Part shown: positions 17,301 through 25,022 of the stretch, piece after piece
Numbering within the stretch: position 1 is the first letter of the stretch
Layout: each line of letters starts with the position of its first letter
From: Deltaproteobacteria bacterium
GTDB lineage: Bacteria > Desulfobacterota > Desulfuromonadia > Desulfuromonadales > BM103
Length of the DNA: 46,029 nt
Direction of reading: 5' to 3'
Assembly (NCBI GenBank): GCA_024636215.1
Contig: JAGXHL010000037.1
Location: forward strand, 1-46,029
The notes under the pieces: generated by a model
What the model was told of the DNA's origin: nothing
What the model saw: the letters and a program-made list of their open reading frames with translations, nothing else
Database searches by the model: none
Translations under genes and position numbers: made by a program

Positions 17301-20300
17301 GGGCTTCGTCATCCTGACTATTGTCAACCACAATGGTCGGGGAAGTGGTGGAATTGTGGCTCAACCAGGTGCCACTGCCAGGCGTGGTCTCGTAAAGGTA
17401 GCCGTCCGAGGCATCGATCCTGACACGACAGTTGAAGATTCCGGTTCCGTTCAGGCGATCAAGACCGTCACCTACGGTATCCCAACGCACCCCGGCAACG
17501 GCATCGACATCGGTCAGGCCGGTGCCGATGACAAAAGGCCAGGTCGCCCCGTCGTCCGCCGAACCAAAGATGTCATAATGAAGCGTCTGTCCGCCGTCGG
17601 CAGGAGTTCCGTCATGGGAGGGAGTCCAGGTGATATCGATATATCCGCCGGGTGCACGGGAGAGACTGCCGAGGACCGGGGCGCTCGGCTGGTGGTTGAT
17701 CGGCTGGGCGGTCAGCAGGATTTGCCCTTTGTCGGTGGCATTGCCCCAATCGAGAGCAATCGCAGACGTGCTGCCCGAACTGGTCGTCCGTGTGAAGCGA
17801 ATTGCCAACGGTGTATTCGCCGGAACAACCCCTGCGTTGGCCGAAAGTCCGATTTTCATGACACGATTGGCCCGTCGACCGATTCCCACATCAACGACCG
17901 ACCCGATCGGTGTGAATGCGCCGTTCTGGTAACCGAACTGCACCTGGAAGCTTTGTGGCAGCTTGCGGTCGGTATTCTCAACCTGCAGGTCGATGCTGAT
18001 CCCCTGGACCCAGGTTTCCCGCGAACTGACGCCATCGAGCTCACCGGTGGCAACAAAGGTCACACTGTCCGTTGCCGAGAGACTGGTAGTTCCGGAGCTG
18101 ACTGTCCCCCAATCCGGGTTCAGCGGGTCCGACTGCATCACGATATTGCCGGCTCCACTTAAGATCCCCATCACGGTGTTTTCGGTTTCCTGGGGCAGTT
18201 TGGTCGGCAGGGCCATGGCCACCACTGTATTGTCATCGATATTGGCCGTGCCGATCGGGTTCGAACCATCTTCAGCGCGCACCAGGAAATTGTAAAGGAT
18301 CCCGGAACCGAGCCCAGTCACCTGGTAGCCCAGGCCTGACGAGGTGCTGGCCTGAATATAATAGTCCGTCCCGCCCGGAGTTGGCGGACTCCCTTCCGCG
18401 AAACCGAAACTGTAGACGCCACCGCCGTACTGGACTGGCTTGGCCAGAATCGGCATGCTGCCGCCATTGGCCAGGTGGGTTTTCAAGGCATAATCGCTCC
18501 AGTAGACCAGGTAGGTGATCGGCAAGGTATGATCGCGTGCCGCATCCCAGGAGAGGTTGACCGCATTACCGCTATCGTGGCTTTTGGCCTGGTTGGCCCC
18601 CCAGAAGATCGGATCGACATCGTCGCTGTGTGCGCTGATGGCCGTGGAGCCGCTCGAGGCGACTGCAGAACGGCTGCCGTCGGCGATGAAGGTTTCATAG
18701 ATGCCGTCGCCATCGCTGTCCTTGTAGCGCGGCTGATCCTTGGTCCGGACGGCGAAGTAATAATTCGTCTCCGGTTCCAGACTATCAACTACCATGATCT
18801 GGCGCTCACCTTTGCGGTAGACCGTCGGTGCCCCGCCGACCCGTGTCGCAGAGCCGATATTCGCAGCGGTAATTTCGCCCGATGTGCTGTAGAACACCTC
18901 GTACTCATATGCCGTGCCGTCAAGGTCACCGTTGTCGCCTGGGGCATCCCAATAGAGATGGACGGTTCCTGGTGAATCCTGTTTAGTGATGTCGTGGCTC
19001 GCGGCGTCCTGGCTGTGAGTAAAACCTTGCAGATTGGTGACCAGCCCCGGAGGCTGTTCGTCACCATACCACTGCGGCGTAAACGAGGTGTTGCTGTGAC
19101 AGGCGACCTGGGAACAGGTGCCGTGATTCACCCTTGGATCGGTGCGATATTCGTAGAGGTACTGACGATAGGCCACATCACGATCGAGCGGGTAACGGAT
19201 GCCCGGGTTTTCCGGGTCGTCCAGTTGGTAGAGGTAGCCATCCTTGGCATTCGGATAGTTGTTGTAGTTGGTCCAGCTGCCGGTTATCGGGTCTCCAGAA
19301 TGCACCAGCCCCTTCTCGTTGGCGCCGTCGAACTTGTAACCGCCGAACATATCGGTTTTGCCATCACGATGCTGGCCATCGGGCACGACCCATGAACCAT
19401 ACTCGTTCTGTTCCATCGGGTGGCAGAAACGACAGGTGGCGTTGAAATCCTGGTCGGTCGGCATGGTCCCGGGAATACCGGTTCTGGTTTCCGCCACCAG
19501 CGTTCCGAGGGTCACGTTATGCTGCGGGTGAGCCCCGGACCGGTTCGGATAGCCATAGTTGACTGTGCCGTCTGTGCGGTAGGTCGGATCGGCGGGATCT
19601 GTTGGCCATGCCGCGGATGGCCACCAGCGCTGGGCCTTGTCGCCATGACAGCCGGCCGCGCCGGAGAAGCAGGATTCGATCGGGTAATGGCTGCCATTGT
19701 CGACCGGTTCCATCGGGAAGACTGAGAGCGGGATCACTTCGCTGGTCAGCGCCGGCGGATAATCAGCGGCGACCGTTGGCGCCGCATGGCATGGCGCACA
19801 ATAGACCCCTTCGTCAATCTCAACGGGGTCAACCACGGTTCCTGCATCATCATTTACGGTCAACTTGCCGTTTTCATGCAACGCAACATTCGAGGGGTGA
19901 TTGTGGCAATCCTCGCAGGCAGCTCCGGGATTTTCGATGGGATTCTGACTGTTGTGACTGCTGCCGACGCTCGAGGCCATGCCCTGGTAGGTGCGGGCAT
20001 GGCTGGAGCCCTCAGCCCAGTTCCTGAACACGCCATGACAGACGTCGCAGCGCGCCGGCAAAGGCTGGGTGATATCCACTGTCGTGGTGTCAAACGCATC
20101 GATGCTCCAGAACCGGTACCAGGCCCCGCCGTCGCTGTGGCAGCTGGCGGCACAGGTATCGTCGGTGGTATCAGCCAGGTCGTTCAGTTTGACGTCGATA
20201 GCGGTCGTCTGAAAGTTATAGGTCGTCACGCTGGCCGCGTCGGCCACGCTGTTGAAATGTCCGGCAGATGGGGAGTCTTGATGGCAGGAGAGGCAATTGC

Positions 20301-21720
20301 CGCCACCGGCAGCGAAGTTGCCATCGTGCAGTTCGACCGATCCCGGAGACGCGTGGTAATGCAGGCCGCTGCTCGGATCGATCAGTGCTTCGCCGTTGCT
20401 GCCATCCTCGCTGTGGCACATTACACAGCTGCTGGTCGCTCCCTGGTACCAGGCAAAGCTCGCCGGCGTCGTCTTATTGTTGTGGCAGTCGACGCTGCTG
20501 CAGGTAGCCGTGGCTGTGTCGGTATAATTGTAATCGAAGGTGCCGGCCGTTGCGGAATCAATGACACCGTCGCCTATGCGCAAGAACCGGGTGACCTCGG
20601 CATCGTCGCCGCTCATGTGGTCGGCGTCGCTGCCGGGCAGAGCATGGCAGTAATCGCAAAGCTGCAGTTGCTTATTGGCGGAATCGGCATCGTCGAGCAA
20701 ATCGGCAAGAGTCAGCCCCAGCACCTTGTCGGCCAGCACCGACATGTGCTTGACGTGCTCACCAGCGTCGTTGGCGCTGCCCGAAGCGTCGCTGGTTTCA
20801 ACAGTGCTGTCCGGCCAGAAATTGCTCTCCGCAGCGCCCGTCTGACTGCCACCGTGGCAGCCCGAACAGCTGCCGCTCGCCGCAAAGGCGTTCTGGTGCT
20901 TGTGGCAGCTGACACAATCGTTGCTGCTCTGGTGATCGGTTGCCCCCAGGCCGCTGACATCATATCGGTGGTGCGCCGTTTTCGTGTGGCATGCCTCGCA
21001 GATGCGATTCGAGCTGGCGTGATCTGTGTTGTCGTCGAGGGCAAACTGTGCAGAGCCATCCAGAGTGGAATCAAAAACGACGGTTTGTGAATTTGTTTTG
21101 GCAGGGACGTCGGGGAGGCTGCCATCCGACCAGTCCTTGCGGATCCGCTTGATATTGCCGGATTTGCGGACGTGACAGGTGCCACAACTGAATTCTCCGT
21201 ACTGACCCTCTGCGATACCCCACCCTGTGGCCCATTTGTCGGAGCCGGACCCAGTGCTGACAGCGTTGTGCAGTAGCGGGTTATAAGCCCTTCGCCCGGT
21301 GTACACCCACACGTTATCCGTTGGATCATTGTCCGGGTCTGTTATGGTGACCCTGATCTGGTAAGTCTTACTGTTGTCGAGTGGCGTGATCGTATAGTTG
21401 TATGGTGACGCAGGATGTGTCCCGGAGACTTGACTTCCCAGGCTGAAGTCGACGCCATCCAGACCCCATTCTATGGTAATGCTGTTATTGCTCGAGACGT
21501 CATCACCAGTATAGTTGACGGCTACCTTGATCTCTGGTGATCCTGTCAGGGTTGCTCCTCCGGGTGAGACAAGCACAGAAGGATTGTCGGTGGTTATGCC
21601 GGCATAGGCATTATTTGTGAATAGAAACAGGCTGAAGACGATCATGAAGATGACAAGCATACTGTAGCATATGCAGAGCATATCCATCAGATCCCATGAA
21701 CGAAATTTTCTACCTACCAT
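14395..21720 (-). CDS. Giant exported multiheme c-type cytochrome with central FN3-like region
   Basis: 2441 residues. A long signal peptide ends at AYA (residue 40), so the protein is exported. I count 21 CxxCH heme sites: 11 between residues 179 and 767 and 10 between 1601 and 2337. Six more sites have longer spacing: CX4CH at 407 and 869, CX3CH at 523, CX6CH at 684, CX10CH at 1717 and CX7CH at 1872. Most of these are followed within 5-13 residues by Trp, and four of the six then by a nearby CxxCH, the layout of the Geobacter C4xCH...C2xCH domain (TIGR01904). Residues 41-160 and about 880-1600 lack heme motifs and look beta-rich, with FN3-like units (VHLYWDAPGDN...LEPETNYYFAVRTKD). It probably moves electrons at the outer surface. 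The start has GGAGG 8 nt upstream. No porin partner is adjacent. Confidence 0.93.
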   Translation of the reverse strand: MVGRKFRSWDLMDMLCICYSMLVIFMIVFSLFLFTNNAYAGITTDNPSVLVSPGGATLTGSPEIKVAVNYTGDDVSSNNSITIEWGLDGVDFSLGSQVSGTHPASPYNYTITPLDNSKTYQIRVTITDPDNDPTDNVWVYTGRRAYNPLLHNAVSTGSGSDKWATGWGIAEGQYGEFSCGTCHVRKSGNIKRIRKDWSDGSLPDVPAKTNSQTVVFDSTLDGSAQFALDDNTDHASSNRICEACHTKTAHHRYDVSGLGATDHQSSNDCVSCHKHQNAFAASGSCSGCHGGSQTGAAESNFWPDSTVETSDASGSANDAGEHVKHMSVLADKVLGLTLADLLDDADSANKQLQLCDYCHALPGSDADHMSGDDAEVTRFLRIGDGVIDSATAGTFDYNYTDTATATCSSVDCHNNKTTPASFAWYQGATSSCVMCHSEDGSNGEALIDPSSGLHYHASPGSVELHDGNFAAGGGNCLSCHQDSPSAGHFNSVADAASVTTYNFQTTAIDVKLNDLADTTDDTCAASCHSDGGAWYRFWSIDAFDTTTVDITQPLPARCDVCHGVFRNWAEGSSHARTYQGMASSVGSSHNSQNPIENPGAACEDCHNHPSNVALHENGKLTVNDDAGTVVDPVEIDEGVYCAPCHAAPTVAADYPPALTSEVIPLSVFPMEPVDNGSHYPIESCFSGAAGCHGDKAQRWWPSAAWPTDPADPTYRTDGTVNYGYPNRSGAHPQHNVTLGTLVAETRTGIPGTMPTDQDFNATCRFCHPMEQNEYGSWVVPDGQHRDGKTDMFGGYKFDGANEKGLVHSGDPITGSWTNYNNYPNAKDGYLYQLDDPENPGIRYPLDRDVAYRQYLYEYRTDPRVNHGTCSQVACHSNTSFTPQWYGDEQPPGLVTNLQGFTHSQDAASHDITKQDSPGTVHLYWDAPGDNGDLDGTAYEYEVFYSTSGEITAANIGSATRVGGAPTVYRKGERQIMVVDSLEPETNYYFAVRTKDQPRYKDSDGDGIYETFIADGSRSAVASSGSTAISAHSDDVDPIFWGANQAKSHDSGNAVNLSWDAARDHTLPITYLVYWSDYALKTHLANGGSMPILAKPVQYGGGVYSFGFAEGSPPTPGGTDYYIQASTSSGLGYQVTGLGSGILYNFLVRAEDGSNPIGTANIDDNTVVAMALPTKLPQETENTVMGILSGAGNIVMQSDPLNPDWGTVSSGTTSLSATDSVTFVATGELDGVSSRETWVQGISIDLQVENTDRKLPQSFQVQFGYQNGAFTPIGSVVDVGIGRRANRVMKIGLSANAGVVPANTPLAIRFTRTTSSGSTSAIALDWGNATDKGQILLTAQPINHQPSAPVLGSLSRAPGGYIDITWTPSHDGTPADGGQTLHYDIFGSADDGATWPFVIGTGLTDVDAVAGVRWDTVGDGLDRLNGTGIFNCRVRIDASDGYLYETTPGSGTWLSHNSTTSPTIVVDNSQDDEAPAAVTISHEEPRPKQGAAFLHWIAVGNDGYNHGTRATYYDIRYRKMADGVLHAGTWNDAATVRAEGEPVPGFAGTAETFELLNMTPDTAYQTAIVTCDAGADDVTGNADDNCSGLSNVYTITSGQYYCGICHSTPPDDPDTRGIHRQHGYTLEDCAKCHGDGTSPDGNDVTKYDGRHYDGVINIGWAKDASGNHLTLAEIPATTTSGVSVAQNSIVIYSDPDGSGGYNSGGPYTGTENTDSGRCMNFIGANANGCHGPFSPQWAPDTAEPSPKVPACSDCHGDDNSTLTRQTDPYGRTWDCNVAGDPSELVKASPPQANHGGTTTTDRYVGAHERHLNSSFRFAKGDSCRLCHRDTFDLGLHADGNVDVIFDQVADQDDANPAVVDQAWAEVDIKGASCGSMNNMYCHDTGANWAEPGAKCNDCHGMNGLTYDTVSNTSQIGHVMGAMGDVVACTTCHVAGHPQSPDGINPGDPDTLLINNNAAIGINYRSGGIHLKRVYPWGTFNSLAEICWGCHDQNHDGILREADGDISEFETNTRAATGNSPYHLGQLDQANWIGAIWTSGYGKTSSEPFWYKRGYIQSTHTTDPSGTSKVTWNDAEGRYVETVDTVDKIRCSNCHDVHNLNLAPGDTMTGMPYLRGTWMTNPYEEDGAPYNKAYTSQSVMGQVPRGGTAYDELGGYYIDQNNVAPGSGNTTQTAAHYPTSGWTIQSSAGLCVLCHGDNVDEMDQRDDAADGNVLWLGANGHSNSALGGTFSAAVNVFDYSHGRPSPVSHDWGGGRPKDRTHWPRQVPDMAYLDQGNFGLAGGGYRGTDGNAGGYNPPMVDGFVGSASQPYAYNAYNWGATVDGTTTDQMYHQFSCSKCHNPHASRLPKLMITNCLDIRHNTWDDVRSSLQDTFTAAALTAVDRGMPAAYYASAQNCHRFDDRRSTTTLRGGWNKVTPWAFDNDETPSEHKGTQTPNYAPRPSN

Positions 21721-22113
21721 TGTTTAGACCTCCGGCAACCTGTGTGTTTTCTGTTTCGCTAAGTGATGAGGAGCCTCTGACCTTGACTCTGTTCTTTAAT
21801 GATTATGTGGGTACCAAGGCTTAAAACTCACACGCGTCGTAGTTGTTTGCAAAAAAAAGCACCAACGTTAAATTGCTTTTATAAACAAATACTAATAGAT
21901 TCTAATACAAGAGGATTAAAATCTTGTCGGCTTAATGACGAAAAAATGTGGTGCTATCACAGTGTTTCCACGTTGGTTTTATGCTCAAGCGCGTATGTTT
22001 AGAAAGGAGTGTTGCAGGGGACGAGAAATCAGTTGGCACGATAGATAATTGTCTGAGTAATTCAAAAATGCGTATACTGCTGGCTGACTGTAACCTTTAA
22101 GGAAAGTCCTGCC
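21721..22113. other. 393-bp divergent intergenic region (cytochrome / lipoate-ligase family)
   Basis: AT-rich region that must hold promoters for both flanking genes. The cytochrome's GGAGG ribosome site lies at its left edge and AAGGAAAG for the right-hand gene at its right edge. An 8-bp inverted repeat (accaacgt at 21861, acgttggt at 21970) spans about 100 bp. I see no convincing -35/-10 pair, riboswitch or further gene. I looked for a GEMM-type riboswitch core and did not find one. Confidence 0.5.
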
Positions 22114-22884
22114 ATGATGAGTGCCTCGAATCCGGGCAATAAGTGTCCTCTTCTTTTCGACCTTCCCTGGTCGGTGCGAAGGCTTGATGATCAAGGTCTT
22201 CTGCAGAGGCAGGTGCCCTGTGATGAACTTATGCTGGAAAAGGTCGGCAGCGGTGAGATTGGCCCTTCTGTTGTTATCAGCAACATGCCGCGTTGCCTGG
22301 TCGCGACGCTCCGAGAGTCCCGGATGCCTGGCTTCGAGGTGGCCCGTCAGACTTTAGCCGCCCAAGGCTGGCCGGTCGTTGTGCGTTGCAGCGGCGGAAC
22401 CTGTGTGCCGCAGGGGGCAGGTGTGCTCAATCTTGCCATTCTTCACCCCAAAATTAAAGGCTGGCTTCTCGAAGATGGTTACAGGTTGCTCTGTGACCTG
22501 CTGCTTGAATTGCTCGCTGCATACGGGCTTGATGCAACTACCGGCGAGGTCCCCGGTTCTTTTTGCGATGGGCGCTACAATCTGCAGGTCGGAGGAAAAA
22601 AGCTGGCAGGAACAGCCCAGCGCTGGGCTGGCGGCAGCAAAGATTGTGCCGCGGTGCTTGCTCATGCCTGCCTGCTGGTGGATCTGGATCTGGTCGCAGC
22701 GACGGAAAAAATCAACAGGTTATATAATCTCTGTGATAACCCGCAGCAATTCTCCGCGCAGGCCTGCATCTCTTTGCGGGATTGTCTGGGGCCAAAAACC
22801 CCCCAGTCGACGGAGGCCTTTATGGCGGAAGTCAGTCGACGTTTGCTCTTAATCACCCAAAAGTACTTTAATATATCGAGCTGA
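22114..22884 (+). CDS. Biotin/lipoate A/B protein ligase family protein
   Basis: 256 residues, recognised as the LplA/LipM-type fold. The substrate loop is VVRCSGGTCVPQGAGVLNLAIL (residues 89-110), matching the RRxSGGGxVxHxxGxLN pattern in degenerate form. A lysine in GGKKLAGTAQRW (K162 or K163) matches the conserved K-x-x-G-x-A-Q of lipoate ligases. The loop retains only SGG and has Cys at 92 and 97, so it may be an octanoyl/lipoyl transferase or a paralogue of unknown specificity rather than classical LplA. The start is ATG 22114 (or 22117) with AAGGAAAG upstream. It stands alone, divergent from the cytochrome and convergent with the EEP nuclease. Confidence 0.75.
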   Translation: MMSASNPGNKCPLLFDLPWSVRRLDDQGLLQRQVPCDELMLEKVGSGEIGPSVVISNMPRCLVATLRESRMPGFEVARQTLAAQGWPVVVRCSGGTCVPQGAGVLNLAILHPKIKGWLLEDGYRLLCDLLLELLAAYGLDATTGEVPGSFCDGRYNLQVGGKKLAGTAQRWAGGSKDCAAVLAHACLLVDLDLVAATEKINRLYNLCDNPQQFSAQACISLRDCLGPKTPQSTEAFMAEVSRRLLLITQKYFNISS

Positions 22885-22921
22885 ACGTTTTTTCGTAAAC
22901 TCTTTTGTTGTTGCCTCCCTT

Positions 22922-23737
22922 TCATCGGCAAGATTCAGCGGTGAAGTTCTCCAACGATTGCACCGCTGTTCTTCCTTCATTGCAGTAGCAATGCGGCTGT
23001 CGAGATGCCTTGCGGCGATCTTTTTCGACCTCAACATCGAAATCAACCAGTACCGGCAGATGATCTGAAAAGGGGATCACAGGCACCTGAAAATCCCTGA
23101 TCTTTATCCCTTTGCTGTGCAGCACAAAGTCCAGATGGCGGCGAGGGTTATTGCTCGGGTAGGTTGGCAAGTTATTGATGTTGGCGTTTTGCAGCCCTGT
23201 TGCGGCAAGGAACAGATCGATCTCTTTATCACCCCAGAGCATATTGAAATCTCCTGCGACCACGCAGGGCTGATTGGTTTTTTTAACCAGCTCATAGAGT
23301 GCGCTCAACTGTTGATGTCGAACCTTTCCGCCCAAAGCCAGATGCACCAGGTAGACTACCACAAGGTTGAGTTCCAACTCGATCACCAGTCGTTTCATGC
23401 CGTGCTTGAAGAAGTGAAAAGTTTCGTTGCGGATCCGGTCACGGGCAAGAAACGCATTGCCCTGTTTTCTGACCACTGGCACATGTCTCCATAACGAGCT
23501 TTGCTCGTACTTGATTGAATGCGAGTGATAATGACCCAGTGATGCTGCAATCTGTTCGACCTGATTCTTGCCGCCAGTACGATATGAGCCGTGGTCAACC
23601 TCGATCAGTCCGATAAGATCAGGCTCCAGTTGCTTCAGAAAAGCAGTTATTCTTGCCAGGTTCTTTTGTGAGGAACGCAAATGATTATGCATTCGGGGGC
23701 CGGTTGCATAGCGCATATTATAAAGGATGAATCTCAT
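22922..23737 (-). CDS. Endonuclease/exonuclease/phosphatase (EEP) family protein
   Basis: 271 residues with the EEP metal-dependent hydrolase pattern: RFILYNMRYATG at the start, the acidic LIGLIEVDHGS, the VVAGDFNMLWGD motif, RHLDFVLHS, and the terminal SDHLPVLVDFD. It lacks a recognisable signal peptide. The substrate cannot be told from sequence; relatives act on DNA, phospholipid or inositol phosphate. A basic tail (about residues 240-271) follows the core. It lies between a convergent lipoate-ligase-like gene and the divergent exported ligase gene, with repeat copy 3 in the upstream gap. Confidence 0.85.
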   Translation of the reverse strand: MRFILYNMRYATGPRMHNHLRSSQKNLARITAFLKQLEPDLIGLIEVDHGSYRTGGKNQVEQIAASLGHYHSHSIKYEQSSLWRHVPVVRKQGNAFLARDRIRNETFHFFKHGMKRLVIELELNLVVVYLVHLALGGKVRHQQLSALYELVKKTNQPCVVAGDFNMLWGDKEIDLFLAATGLQNANINNLPTYPSNNPRRHLDFVLHSKGIKIRDFQVPVIPFSDHLPVLVDFDVEVEKDRRKASRQPHCYCNEGRTAVQSLENFTAESCR

Positions 23738-23892
23738 GATGCCCTCATGTTGTATTGACCAGATCGAAACTTGACTGTATCCATCCAGAGTTTCCAGATG
23801 GACACAATTTAAGCACCATCGTAACAGAACTCAAGGCTGCGGGTAAAATTAGCCGTTGTATACTGACATTGTGTCATGGGGGATTTTTGTTG

Positions 23893-24051
23893 CTGGCAGG
23901 CTGTCTTACTATCCATCAGCCGGATGCATATCCAGCTGTTTGGTCCATGATTTTTGAGCATAGCTATGGCTATGAACTGGCAAACGAGCTAACATCTGTC
24001 CTCAAACAGCCAAATTTTGCTTTGACCCGCATAGTTCGTACAGACTGCTGG
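23893..24051. repeat. Dispersed inverted-repeat element, copy 3 (diverged)
   Basis: About 159 bp, clearly related to copy 2 across its whole length (terminal ctggcaggctgt, tccagctgtttggtccat, catagctatggctatgaac, caaacgagctaacatctgt, ctcaaacagccaaattttg, then cagactgctgg), with many substitutions. The inner catagc/gctatg stem is kept, but the terminal arms no longer pair well. It seems to be an old decayed copy. It lies upstream of the exported DNA ligase. Confidence 0.85.
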
Positions 24052-24121
24052 AATTGGCGCTACTGTGATCTGGTTGCCCGATGTTGGATCGGGCGTTGCT
24101 ATCTATTGTCAGGAGGGTATT

Positions 24122-25000
24122 ATGTCGCTCATTACTCGAGGGGTGCGGTCAAAATCGTTAACGGCTTGTCTGGTTCAAACTCTTTTACTGGTCTTCTGCG
24201 GCTTGCTGTGGTTGACTCCGGTCACTGCGGCAGAGCTGATGCTGCCGAAGGTTTATACTCCAGACATTGATGTCAGTGGGTGGCTGATGAGTGAAAAGCT
24301 CGATGGTGTGCGTGGCTATTGGGATGGTGCGCAGCTATTCTCCAAAAACGGCAACCGCCTTTATCCTCCTGATGCCTTTATCCGCGACTTGCCGCCATTC
24401 CCGATTGAGGGTGAGCTCTGGGGCGGGCGCTCCGGTTTTGAGAAGACCCTGTCCATCGTCAAAAGACAGCAGCCCGATAAGGCCTGGTTGCAACTTCAGT
24501 TCGCCATCTTTGATGTGCCACAGCGCAAAGTTCCTTTCCTCGAACGACTGGCAAGGGCGCAAGACTGGTTTGCTGCGCATCCAACTCCCTATGCGTATGT
24601 TATCTCACAGATCAAGGTTCGTGATTCAGAGCACTTGCAACAGGAACTGTCGAGAGTTGAAGCCCTGGGTGGTGAGGGCTTGATTGTGCGCAGGCCGGAC
24701 ACACATTATAGAGGCGGGCGAACCTCGGAGATACTTAAGGTTAAAAACTATCAGGATGCCGAGGCGAGGGTTCTGGACCATCTGTCAGGCAAAGGGCGCA
24801 ACAGGGGCCGCCTCGGGGCCCTGCTGGTCGCGCTTGATGATGGCACGCAATTCAGGATTGGCAGCGGCTTCAGTGATCTGGAACGTGAGTCGCCACCACC
24901 GATCGGTGCGTTGATCACCTTCAAGTATTACGGTAAACACCCTTCGGGCATCCCCAGGTTCCCTTCTTTTCTGCGGGTGCGCAGGGATCGCAACTTATAA
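24122..25000 (+). CDS. Exported (periplasmic) ATP-dependent DNA ligase, LigE-like
   Basis: 292 residues. A hydrophobic segment (ACLVQTLLLVFCGLLWL) ending in TAA near residue 37 looks like a cleavable signal. The nucleotidyltransferase core has motif I EKLDGVR with the adenylated Lys at residue 59, motif III-like QFAIFDVP, motif IV GGEGLIVRRP and motif V EILKVKNY. A compact OB-fold follows. This is the minimal ligase form (no extra domains), known as LigE, a periplasmic enzyme studied in Neisseria, Haemophilus and Vibrio. I chose ATG 24122 for its AGGAGGG site; an in-frame start at 24065 is poorer. The dinB start lies 22 bp downstream, so they probably share a transcript. Confidence 0.85.
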   Translation: MSLITRGVRSKSLTACLVQTLLLVFCGLLWLTPVTAAELMLPKVYTPDIDVSGWLMSEKLDGVRGYWDGAQLFSKNGNRLYPPDAFIRDLPPFPIEGELWGGRSGFEKTLSIVKRQQPDKAWLQLQFAIFDVPQRKVPFLERLARAQDWFAAHPTPYAYVISQIKVRDSEHLQQELSRVEALGGEGLIVRRPDTHYRGGRTSEILKVKNYQDAEARVLDHLSGKGRNRGRLGALLVALDDGTQFRIGSGFSDLERESPPPIGALITFKYYGKHPSGIPRFPSFLRVRRDRNL

Positions 25001-25022
25001 GCCTCAGCTATTTGAGAAGGAC

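Noticed and set aside
15199..21090. Long plus-strand ORFs (up to 622 residues) opposite the giant cytochrome
   Set aside because: They are antisense frames of a high-GC gene with strong codon bias. The minus strand has signal peptide, ribosome site and dozens of heme motifs; the plus frames show no domain.
21721..22113. GEMM-type cyclic-dinucleotide riboswitch before the cytochrome
   Set aside because: Looked for because such riboswitches control cytochromes in Geobacter; no ACGCAAAGC-like core or fitting stems seen.
23755..24270. ORF running through repeat copy 3
   Set aside because: It crosses the repeat and the start of the ligase gene in another frame; no ribosome site or domain.
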